NCBI GenBank assembly: GCA_018449715.1
Contig: JAAVVA010000003.1
Span: 434,001-498,000, forward strand
Length of the DNA: 64,000 bases
Direction: 5' to 3'
Source of the DNA: Acidobacteriaceae bacterium dw_441
Lineage (GTDB): Bacteria > Acidobacteriota > Terriglobia > Terriglobales > Acidobacteriaceae
Part shown: piece after piece, positions 25,135 to 33,519 of the stretch
Layout of the letters: every line of letters starts with the position of its first letter
Numbering within the stretch: the first letter of the stretch is position 1
Translations under genes and position numbers: made by a program
Notes under the pieces: model-generated
The model's input: only the letters and a program-made list of their open reading frames with translations
What the model was told of the DNA's origin: nothing
Databases searched by the model: none

Positions 25135-26343
25135 ATGCCAACGACCCGCCGAAGTTTCCTCTCCGCCTCCGGAGCTTTACTCGGAGGTGCGTCGCTCTCC
25201 GGCATGCTTCCCAAAAGCATGCTTGCTGCCACCCCTAAAAACCCGAACGACTTCATCCTCGTCGAAGGCCATCGCGATATCTGGGAGTTCAACGCCCGCC
25301 TTGCCCTGAAGGACCCGAAGCAGTGGAGCCCCCTGCGCGACTTCATCGCTCCCCGCCTGATCGACGGTGGTTACAGCGTCGTCATCATGCCCTGCGGTGG
25401 AGACTCCATCGCCGAGCGCGGCGGTCTTGAAGCGCTCTTTGAAGGCTCCATGCGCACCCTCGATATGCTCCTGATGGAGGTCGAAAAGACCGAGGGCAAG
25501 GTCAGCATCATCCGCTCCAAGCAGGACATCCCCACCAAGCCCGCGCGCGATCACGTGCAGATTTTTCTGGATATGGAAGGCGGAGCCTCCCTCCAGGACA
25601 ACATGCCCGAGCCCGCCTACAACCCCGAGCGTTACATGGCGCTGCTGCGCCAGTTCTTTCGTCTCGGGATGCGCGGCCTGCAGCTCACGCACAACAACCG
25701 CAACATGCTCGGGCAAGGAGTCGGCGAAGGCCACGTCGGCCAGCCGCTTTCCGAGTTCGGCGTCGGCGTCATCAAGGAGATGAACGCCCTCGGCATGATG
25801 GTCGGCGTCTCGCACCTCTCCGGCGCGGGCCTGTTGCAGGCTTGCGAGGTCTCCTCGAAGCCCATCGTCTCGACCCACCAGAACGTCCGCCCTTTCCTCG
25901 ACTCTCCCGTCGAGCTGACCGAAGAGGAGACCAAGGCCGTCGCCAAAACCGGAGGCATCGTCGGCGTCCGTTATATTGCCGACCTCTTCGGTTACAAGCA
26001 GCTCTGCGACGAGATTGAGTACCTCGCGAAGCAGATCGGCCCCGAGCACATCGGCATCGGCTGGCTCGGTCACGACGTCGGCAACCCCGAGCCGCATGTC
26101 ATCCCCGGCTACGGCCCGCAGAAGACCTACACTGGAGTCGAAGCCCAGACCATGCGCCAGCACTGGGAGACCTTCCTGACCATGCTCTCCGAGCGCGGCT
26201 TTACCGACGAGCACATCGGCATGATCGTCGGCGGCAACTACCTCCGCATCTGGAAGGAGATTCTCCCCGACCGCGACCCCGCCCCCACAACCGGCCCAAA
26301 CTTTCCGCACTTCGTACCCGACCGCAAAGGTATGCACGACTAA
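25135..26343 (+). CDS. Tat-exported M19 (renal-type) dipeptidase family protein
   Basis: 402 aa. Tat motif TRRSFLSASGALLGGAS at 4-20, so it is exported. M19 metal-site elements are visible: HxD in VEGHRDIWE (residues ~46-48), the bridging Glu in FLDMEGGASL, His in VGVSHLSGAG, His in IVSTHQNVRP, and an Asp in GWLGHDVGN where typical members have a G-S/A-D-F-D-G motif. LQLTHNNRN is also conserved. The likely reaction is hydrolysis of dipeptides, though some acidobacterial M19 relatives may be amidohydrolases with other substrates. Alone downstream of a divergent promoter region of under 90 bases shared with the XylR-type gene. Confidence 0.88.
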   Translation: MPTTRRSFLSASGALLGGASLSGMLPKSMLAATPKNPNDFILVEGHRDIWEFNARLALKDPKQWSPLRDFIAPRLIDGGYSVVIMPCGGDSIAERGGLEALFEGSMRTLDMLLMEVEKTEGKVSIIRSKQDIPTKPARDHVQIFLDMEGGASLQDNMPEPAYNPERYMALLRQFFRLGMRGLQLTHNNRNMLGQGVGEGHVGQPLSEFGVGVIKEMNALGMMVGVSHLSGAGLLQACEVSSKPIVSTHQNVRPFLDSPVELTEEETKAVAKTGGIVGVRYIADLFGYKQLCDEIEYLAKQIGPEHIGIGWLGHDVGNPEPHVIPGYGPQKTYTGVEAQTMRQHWETFLTMLSERGFTDEHIGMIVGGNYLRIWKEILPDRDPAPTTGPNFPHFVPDRKGMHD

Positions 26344-26361
26344 TACCGCAGTCATCACAAA

Positions 26362-26393
26362 AAAAGCCCAGCCCGTCAGAGGGCTGGGCTTTT
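26362..26393. terminator. Bidirectional terminator
   Basis: Perfect 13-bp stem AAAAGCCCAGCCC / GGGCTGGGCTTTT with a 6-base loop, between convergent genes ending at 26343 and 26410. Confidence 0.92.
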
Positions 26394-26409
26394 TCATCAT
26401 GCAGCAGAC

Positions 26410-27786
<1,377 letters not shown>

Positions 27787-27850
27787 TTACGTGACCTGCC
27801 AGCCCGGCGATTAAATGTCGATTAAGGCGCGCCCTTCCGTTTGCGCAAAA

Positions 27851-27904
27851 GACAAAGCCCTTCTCCCCCGGCCAACCATCACCGGGAAGGGAAGGGCCTT
27901 TGTC
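27851..27904 (-). terminator. Terminator of the SDR gene
   Basis: Long imperfect hairpin: GACAAAGCCCTT (27851-27862) against 27892-27904 with one bulged base, and an inner CCGG/CCGG pairing. TTTTGCG follows on the minus strand. Confidence 0.75.
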
Positions 27905-27916
27905 TTATTGAGGGGT

Positions 27917-28780
27917 TTAGTGGTTCAGAAGCCCCGGAATCTCCTCCGCGTCCTCGAACACGGTCGAAAGCGTCAGCTCACGGAACTTCGCGGCCTCACT
28001 CGCCCGCGCCGCTTCCGCGTTCTGCACGCGCTTCTCCGCGTCCACCCCGAGGATCAGCCGCTTCGGAACATCCTCGCTGTTCGCCAGCTTCACGATCAGG
28101 TCGGCGATCTTCCTGGGATCACCCTCCGAGCGTCCCCGGATGCTCCGAAGCAATTGCATGATCGCGCCCACCGAAGGCTCGTAATCCGGCCACAGCTCCG
28201 GCGAATCCTGCGCCGCCCGCGCCGCCCAGTTGGTGCGAATTCCACCCGGCTCCAGCGTGCAGACCTTCACGCCGAATGGAGCGACCTCCATCGCCACCGC
28301 ATCGCTGAAGCCTCCTACAGCCCACTTCGCCGCGTGGTACGGCGAGTTGCCCGCAATCGCCATCCGCCCTCCCACTGACGATACCTGGAAGATGTGTCCG
28401 CTCCTCTGCTTCCGCATCACCGGCAGTGCCGCGCGCGTCGTGTACACCACGCCGTAAAAGCATGTATCCATAACGGCCTTGAAGTCCTCCGGGGTCATCT
28501 GCTCAAACGGAGCGAAGTGTCCATACCCGGCGTTATTCACCAGCACATCCAGCCGCCCGAAGGTCTCGACCGCCAGTTGCACCGCAGCCTTGGCCGCCTC
28601 TTCGTCGCGAACCTCCAGCTTCACCGGCCTCACGCGGTCGCCGTACTGCTCCACCAGGGGAGCCAGCTCCTCCGGCCTGCGCGCTCCAGCCACGACGCTG
28701 TCGCCAGCGGCCAGCGAGGCCTCGGCAATGTCGCGTCCCAATCCATTTCCACTTCCCGTAATCAACCAGACCTTCGCCAT
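27917..28780 (-). CDS. Short-chain dehydrogenase/reductase
   Basis: 287 aa from ATG 28780, preceded by AGGAGGATC; a longer open frame to 28846 lacks such a site. Classical SDR motifs: TGSGNGLG (cofactor, residues 8-15), NNAG, an active-site Ser in QVSSVGG, and YHAAK (YxxxK). Length and the C-terminal region match the group often annotated as oxidoreductases acting on carbonyl compounds; the substrate is unknown. A TetR-type operator lies 30-57 bases upstream, and the tetR gene is next on the same strand, so it is the probable target of that repressor. Confidence 0.93.
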   Translation of the reverse strand: MAKVWLITGSGNGLGRDIAEASLAAGDSVVAGARRPEELAPLVEQYGDRVRPVKLEVRDEEAAKAAVQLAVETFGRLDVLVNNAGYGHFAPFEQMTPEDFKAVMDTCFYGVVYTTRAALPVMRKQRSGHIFQVSSVGGRMAIAGNSPYHAAKWAVGGFSDAVAMEVAPFGVKVCTLEPGGIRTNWAARAAQDSPELWPDYEPSVGAIMQLLRSIRGRSEGDPRKIADLIVKLANSEDVPKRLILGVDAEKRVQNAEAARASEAAKFRELTLSTVFEDAEEIPGLLNH

Positions 28781-28809
28781 TGCAAAAGATCCTCCTGTCG
28801 ATAAGATGT

Positions 28810-28837
28810 ATAAATGAGTGAGTGGTTGCTCATTTAT
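28810..28837. promoter_or_regulatory. TetR-type operator in front of the SDR gene
   Basis: Perfect 9-base inverted repeat ATAAATGAG / CTCATTTAT (28810-28818, 28829-28837) with a 10-base spacer, total 28 bases. It lies between the end of tetR (28855) and the SDR start (28780), in the size range of TetR-family operators. Confidence 0.65.
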
Positions 28838-28854
28838 TTCCTGCAAAAATGATC

Positions 28855-29421
28855 CTACTGCACCGCGCGCCAGAATACCCGGAATGCCTGCTCGATCAGT
28901 TTCTTCCGCTTCTTCGGATACTGCGCCACCATCTCCGATGTCGCCTCGTGCATCGCCCCCATCATGGCGGCAGCGAATCCCGCAGGCATCTCGCTCAGGG
29001 CAGGGCTTTTCGAGAGATCTGCAAGGATCGCGTCGATCCCCCTGCGGTCCTCCGTGGTTCGCGCGCGCGTCTCCGGCGTAATCAGGTTGGAGACATTCAG
29101 CTGTACCGAGACCTTTCTCTTCTCCGGGTTCTCAATCGCCCACACCAGAAATCCCGACCATAGATACCAGGCGCGCTCCTTCAGGCTGGCCCCGTGCGGA
29201 AACTCGGCGTTCATCCTCCGGTAAAGCTCGCTCTTGATCTCGAAATAAAGCTCGTTCAGCAGCTCGTCTTTACTGGCGAAGTAGGTAAACAGGGTCCCCT
29301 CGGCCACTCCCGCCCGCCTGGCGATCTTCGCCGTAGGCGCACCCAGCCCGGCCTCGACGATCTCGTGGACCGCGGCCTCAAGGATTGCGCTGCGTTTCTC
29401 AGGGCTTTTGATTCGTGCCAT
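28855..29421 (-). CDS. TetR/AcrR family repressor
   Basis: 188 aa from ATG 29421 (MARIKSPEKRSAILEAA). The frame is open further upstream, but the family fold begins here. The DNA-binding helix-turn-helix is at ~10-55: TAKIARRAGVAEGTLFTYFASKDELLNELY. The C-terminal ligand-binding part has the conserved WYLWSGFLVWAIENPEKR. It is 38 bases upstream of the palindrome before the SDR gene and likely represses that gene, probably responding to a compound the SDR reduces. No operator is evident before tetR itself. Confidence 0.92.
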   Translation of the reverse strand: MARIKSPEKRSAILEAAVHEIVEAGLGAPTAKIARRAGVAEGTLFTYFASKDELLNELYFEIKSELYRRMNAEFPHGASLKERAWYLWSGFLVWAIENPEKRKVSVQLNVSNLITPETRARTTEDRRGIDAILADLSKSPALSEMPAGFAAAMMGAMHEATSEMVAQYPKKRKKLIEQAFRVFWRAVQ

Positions 29422-29530
29422 GCCTAGCTTGAGAGTACCGTTGTTTGCCGCGAAGAGCCATAGCCCGAAGCTGGATTCTCTCGAACAGGGTTGATAGCCT
29501 GAACCTATCCGAGGAGTGTGAGTTTCGTCC

Positions 29531-30466
29531 GTGTTTTCAACCCTTGCCGTCGTCCTGCCCATCTTTGCGCTGATCTTCACCGGATGGTTTGCCCGGCGAA
29601 TCGGCATCCTTGGACCCCACGCCACCACGGAACTGAACCGTTTCGTGGTCTACCTCGCGCTCCCCGCACTCCTGTTCGACATCATCGCCCACGCACGCTG
29701 GTCCGAGATCTGGCAGCCCGGCTTCGTGGCCTCCTTCGGACTCGGAGCAGGCCTGGTCTTCACCCTCACCATCCTCCTCCGCTGGCGCCGCCCCCTGCAT
29801 CTGGCTGACGCCGCTATCGACGGCCTGAACGCTGGCTACGCAAACACCGGCTTCGTCGGCTTTCCCCTTGTGCTGGCCACCCTCGGGGCCCAGGGCATGA
29901 CCCTCACCCTTATCGCCACCATCATCACGGTCTGCATCGTGTTCGCCATTGCAATCGTGCTGATCGAAACCGGCCTGCAATCCGAAAAACGCCGTGACCA
30001 CCTCGTTCTCAAGGTCAGTCTCTCGCTGCTTCGCAATCCGCTGCTCGTAGCTCCTGTCCTCGGAGCGGTGATCTCTCTCGCCGGACTGCCGGTTCCGGCT
30101 CCTGTCGAAAGCTTCTTGAAGCTGCTGGGCGGAGCCGCCTCCCCCTGCGCTCTCGTCGCCCTCGGTCTCTTTCTCGCCGCAGAACGAAAGCCCGGAGGAA
30201 GAAAAATCGGGACAATCACCCTCCTCGTAGGCTTCAAGCTCGTCCTGCAGCCTGTTGCTACCTGGGCGCTCGCAACCTTTGTCTTCGGACTCTCTCCGTT
30301 GCTGACCCACACGGCGGTCCTGCTCGCAGCCCTGCCAACCGGAACCGGCCCCTTCATGCTGGCCGAACTCTACGAGCGTGAGGCCGATACGACCTCGGGC
30401 GTTATCCTCGCCTCCACCGTCGTCTCCATCCTGACCCTCAGCGCGTATCTTGCCTCGATACGATAA
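29531..30466 (+). CDS. AEC family transporter (auxin efflux carrier-like)
   Basis: 311 aa inner-membrane protein. About ten hydrophobic segments in two halves, starting with STLAVVLPIFALIFTGWFAR and with the family motif ELNRFVVYLALPALLFD near residue 40 and FLKLLGGAASPCALVALGLFL in the second half. AEC proteins export or import organic acids (malonate, malate, auxin-like compounds); the solute is not predictable. The start is GTG 29531; GAGGAG lies 13-18 bases upstream, rather far. Divergent from tetR with a ~110-base gap. Confidence 0.9.
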   Translation: MFSTLAVVLPIFALIFTGWFARRIGILGPHATTELNRFVVYLALPALLFDIIAHARWSEIWQPGFVASFGLGAGLVFTLTILLRWRRPLHLADAAIDGLNAGYANTGFVGFPLVLATLGAQGMTLTLIATIITVCIVFAIAIVLIETGLQSEKRRDHLVLKVSLSLLRNPLLVAPVLGAVISLAGLPVPAPVESFLKLLGGAASPCALVALGLFLAAERKPGGRKIGTITLLVGFKLVLQPVATWALATFVFGLSPLLTHTAVLLAALPTGTGPFMLAELYEREADTTSGVILASTVVSILTLSAYLASIR

Positions 30467-30599
30467 AAAACAGTTATCCTTTTAACTAGAGAACGGGTAG
30501 AAAATCCTCCCTCTGAAAACCTGGTGAGAACTCTCCCTCCGGACGTTACGTCCTGAATAAAACAATCGTTGCTCTCAGGCCCGTCCGGTTCAGTATTTA

Positions 30600-30618
30600 T
30601 GTCTCAAATACAGAGACA
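30600..30618. repeat. Short inverted repeat before the MFS gene
   Basis: TGTCTC / GAGACA with a 7-base spacer (30600-30605, 30613-30618), 45 bases before the MFS start. It could be an operator, but the arms are short. The rest of the 30467-30663 gap shows nothing else. Confidence 0.25.
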
Positions 30619-30663
30619 ATTCTTAGAATAATCACCTTGCACAAGGGAAAAGGAAAGAGCAGG

Positions 30664-31890
30664 ATGGCGCACCGGAAGCACCATAATCATCGTTGGATCA
30701 TCCTCCTTCTAGGAGCGCTCTGCGTCGTCACTCCCTTCGCGGTCGATATGTACCTCCCGGCCTTCTCGACCATCGCCGCCGAGTACAAGACCACCACCTC
30801 GCAGATCGCGCTGTCGCTTTCGACCTACTTCATCGGTTTTGCTCTCGGTCAGATGCTTTATGGCCCCCTGCTCGACCGCTACGGTCGCAAGCGCCCGCTC
30901 TACGTTGGCCTCGTCGTCTATATTCTGTGTTCTCTCGGCTGCGCTGTCGCAAAAGACCTCCACGCCTTCATCGTGCTGCGCTTTCTCGAAGCCCTCGGAG
31001 GCTGCGTCGCGCAGGTCGGTGCCATCGCGATGGTCCGCGACTTCTTCCCGGTCAAGGAGAGCGCCCGCATCTTCTCCCTCCTCTTCCTGATGATCGGCGT
31101 CTCGCCTCTCTTGGCTCCCACCATCGGAAGCCTGCTGATCGTCGCGCTCGGCTGGCGCTCGATCTTCATCCTCCTCGCCGCTATCGCCTTTCTCATCCTC
31201 GCAGTGACCTTCCTCTTTCTGCCGGAGGGCCACCAGCCCGATCACTCCGTCTCACTGCGGCCCGGACCGATGGCTCACGGCTTCTGGCTCATCTTCAAGG
31301 AGCCGCAGTTCCTCACCTACACCCTCGCCGGAGCCTTCTCCTTCGCCGGTCTCTTCGCCTTCGTCGCCGGTTCCTCGCTGCTCTTCATGGAAGGGTTCCA
31401 CATGGGAACCAGGGCCTTCGGCGTCGTCTTCGCCGTGCTGGTGATGGGATTCATCGGCGGCAACCAGATGAACGTCTTCCTTCTGCGCCGTTCTTCGAGC
31501 CGACAGATCTTCTTCGTCGCCCTGGTCGTGCAGGTGATTACAGGAATCGTCTTCTTCATCGGAATGAGAAGCCACCTCGTCGGCCTGTGGTCGATGATGG
31601 TGCTGTTCTTCGTTTTCCTCTCCTGTATTGGACTGACCTATCCCAACTCGGCTGCCTTGGCACTGGCTCCTTACTCCAGCCATGCAGGACGCGCCTCGGC
31701 GCTCCTTGGATGCTTGCAGACGGGGACTGGAGCCCTAATCTCGACGGGAATCGCCCTGCTTGGCAGCAGTGCCGTCGTCTCGCTACTCGCCTCGACAGCG
31801 CTGGTTGCTCTGCTTGTTCTGTTGATTGGTAGGACCACTATTCGTCAATTGGTAGAAAGCGACGAAGAAGAGATGGTGGTACTGCACTGA
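30664..31890 (+). CDS. Bcr/CflA family multidrug efflux MFS transporter
   Basis: 408 aa from ATG 30664, preceded by AGGAAAGAGCAGG; the in-frame TTG at 30637 is less likely. Twelve membrane segments. The Bcr/CflA signature DMYLPAFSTIAAEY follows helix 1, and the MFS loop GPLLDRYGRKRPLYVG lies between helices 2 and 3. FLEALGGCVAQVGAIAMVRD is typical of helix 4. Members export chloramphenicol, bicyclomycin or sulfonamides; the drug here is unknown. Monocistronic by spacing. Confidence 0.93.
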   Translation: MAHRKHHNHRWIILLLGALCVVTPFAVDMYLPAFSTIAAEYKTTTSQIALSLSTYFIGFALGQMLYGPLLDRYGRKRPLYVGLVVYILCSLGCAVAKDLHAFIVLRFLEALGGCVAQVGAIAMVRDFFPVKESARIFSLLFLMIGVSPLLAPTIGSLLIVALGWRSIFILLAAIAFLILAVTFLFLPEGHQPDHSVSLRPGPMAHGFWLIFKEPQFLTYTLAGAFSFAGLFAFVAGSSLLFMEGFHMGTRAFGVVFAVLVMGFIGGNQMNVFLLRRSSSRQIFFVALVVQVITGIVFFIGMRSHLVGLWSMMVLFFVFLSCIGLTYPNSAALALAPYSSHAGRASALLGCLQTGTGALISTGIALLGSSAVVSLLASTALVALLVLLIGRTTIRQLVESDEEEMVVLH

Positions 31891-32165
31891 AGGTTTGCCC
31901 TTGTCCTGCCGATGAAATAAGAGGAATCCAAGTAGGTGCCATTTTTGGGGTACGCTTCGGAATCCCTGCAACTATCTCATCTATGAATGAAAGACTTGTT
32001 TGTTATCATTGAGTTAACGACGGTAGGAAGGTCGGGAACAAGAATAAGAGAACAATTAAATTGGAGTAGATTCGGGACTATTCCAACCCTTGTTGTTTGT
32101 GCTAAAAATTTCTGCCATTTAATTTTACTTTCAACCTCTTTTGCACAGAGGTATGGGTTGCTTTC
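31891..32165. other. 275-base gap, nothing recognised
   Basis: Lower-GC stretch between the MFS gene and a small zinc-ribbon gene. No hairpin terminator, RNA gene or credible ORF was seen. Confidence 0.4.
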
Positions 32166-32402
32166 ATGTCTGCGAATTCTTCATCTCTCTCTGGTACCAG
32201 TTCCACAACTCGAAGCGGCTCGCGTGAGTCCACCGCGCGTCTCTCTCCGGTAGCCTGTAAACACTGTGGAAGCTTTCGCACGGTGCGGGCTCACCGCAAG
32301 ACCTTTCTCCAGAATGTGCTTTGGTTTCGCCTGGGTTACTTCCCATGGAAGTGCCTGGAGTGCTCCGAGCGCTTCATGTCCAAAGATCGCGGTCATCGGT
32401 AA
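32166..32402 (+). CDS. Small zinc-ribbon-like protein
   Basis: 78 aa, function unknown. After a Ser/Thr-rich N-terminus of ~25 residues, two CxxC knuckles (C31-C34 in ACKHCGSF and C63-C66 in WKCLECSERF) enclose a basic, aromatic-rich stretch (FLQNVLWFRLGYFPW). This fits a single zinc ribbon that could bind nucleic acid or protein. No signal or membrane helix. Neighbours give no functional clue. Confidence 0.65.
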   Translation: MSANSSSLSGTSSTTRSGSRESTARLSPVACKHCGSFRTVRAHRKTFLQNVLWFRLGYFPWKCLECSERFMSKDRGHR

Positions 32403-32502
32403 GATCATATGCAGCAGGGGTGGGGGGAGGGAGCAACTCTCCCCACGCAACCGTGTCCTATCCTTCGGAGCCGGGTTTAACCCGCAGGAGACGATAGATC
32501 GC

Positions 32503-32808
32503 ATGAAGAAGATTCTTTCCACCGCCGCCTGTGTCTTTGTGCTCGCCGTTGCGACGGCACAGGCACAGGGTCCATATCCTTACCCTCGTGTCGCACCGCC
32601 ACCTCCTCCCCGTGAGGTGATTCCTCCGTTTCCTCCGCAGCATCCCAACTGGGCCTGGCGCAGCGGTTACTATCGCTGGTATGGAGGACAGTATGTGTGG
32701 GTTCCAGGAACCTACGTCAGTCCGCCCCATGTGGGTTATCGCTGGTATCCCGGTCACTGGCGCCGGACGCGGCGTGGCTGGGTCTGGATCGAGGGCCGCT
32801 GGCGCTGA
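32503..32808 (+). CDS. Secreted YXWXPG-repeat protein (WxxGxW type)
   Basis: 101 aa. Signal peptide MKKILSTAACVFVLAVATAQ with cleavage after AQA. A Pro-rich linker (VAPPPPPREVIPPFPPQ) precedes aromatic repeats: GYYRWYGGQYVWVPGTYV, GYRWYPGHW, GWVWIEGRW. These match the W-x-x-G-x-W short repeat family of small periplasmic or surface proteins whose role is unknown. GCAGGAG lies upstream of ATG 32503. Confidence 0.8.
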   Translation: MKKILSTAACVFVLAVATAQAQGPYPYPRVAPPPPPREVIPPFPPQHPNWAWRSGYYRWYGGQYVWVPGTYVSPPHVGYRWYPGHWRRTRRGWVWIEGRWR

Positions 32809-32860
32809 GAATTCACAGCGGTAGAAGGAACCTTCCAGCGCGTCGGTCTATCATCGAAGG

Positions 32861-33442
32861 ATGACTGCTGAAGCACGCGCTCAAAGGATCAAGGTTCTCA
32901 TCTTCGACGTAGACGGAGTTCTTACCGACGGACAGATCTTCGTCATTCCCGGTCCCGACGGAAAGGGAATCGAGTCCAAGGGATTCGCTGCCCATGACGG
33001 ACTCGGCATCACGCTTGGACGCCTCGGGGGCCTTCGCATTGGCATCATCACCAAGCGCAGCTCTCAGACCGTTGCGATTCGCGCACACGATCTGAAGCTC
33101 GAGTTCGTCTACCAGGGCCAGGCCCACAAGATGAACGCCATCCGCGAGATCCTCGAGAAGACAGGCTACTCGCTCGAAGAGCTTGCCTACGTCGGCGATG
33201 ACATCGTGGATCTTCCCGTTATGCGCGTGTGCGGTCTTGCCATTGCCACGGCGAACGCTCGCAAGCAGATCAAGGACGTGGCGCACTACACCACCCCGAA
33301 CGTTGGAGGGCAGGGAGCCGGGCGCGATGCCATCGAGTTCATCCTCTCCGCGCAGGGAACGCTCGAGAAGGCGATCGAGCAGTTTCTCGACGAGCACGAT
33401 CCGTCTGCGGGAGCTGCCGACGTCGGAGTTGGAAACATGTAG
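32861..33442 (+). CDS. kdsC: 3-deoxy-D-manno-octulosonate 8-phosphate phosphatase
   Basis: 193 aa HAD phosphatase that removes the phosphate from Kdo-8-P before CMP activation in LPS core synthesis. HAD motif I is FDVDGVLTDG (Asp15 nucleophile, Asp17). ITKRSSQTVAIRA gives motif II, and YVGDDIVDLPVMRVCG motif IV. Compact, capless KdsC size. The Kdo transferase and lipid A kinase genes are at the other end of the window (56-59 kb), so the pathway is split. Within 80 bases of lhr on the same strand. Confidence 0.93.
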   Translation: MTAEARAQRIKVLIFDVDGVLTDGQIFVIPGPDGKGIESKGFAAHDGLGITLGRLGGLRIGIITKRSSQTVAIRAHDLKLEFVYQGQAHKMNAIREILEKTGYSLEELAYVGDDIVDLPVMRVCGLAIATANARKQIKDVAHYTTPNVGGQGAGRDAIEFILSAQGTLEKAIEQFLDEHDPSAGAADVGVGNM

Positions 33443-33519
33443 CAGTGGCACTTCGGTGGCCACATGCGCGCTAAGTCCTTGGCGAACAAAGATCGAATAA
33501 ATCCGCGCTAAAATAGCGC

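Noticed and set aside
25177..26400. 407-codon open frame antisense to the M19 dipeptidase gene
   Set aside because: Product of GC-rich codon structure; composition is unlike a protein family, and the plus-strand gene has clear M19 motifs and a Tat signal.
30693..31832. 379-codon Arg/Pro-rich frame overlapping the MFS gene
   Set aside because: Shifted-frame shadow of a membrane protein gene.
32166..32346. Alternative minus-strand frames over the small zinc-ribbon gene
   Set aside because: The plus-strand frame has two well-spaced CxxC pairs; the antisense frames show no domain.
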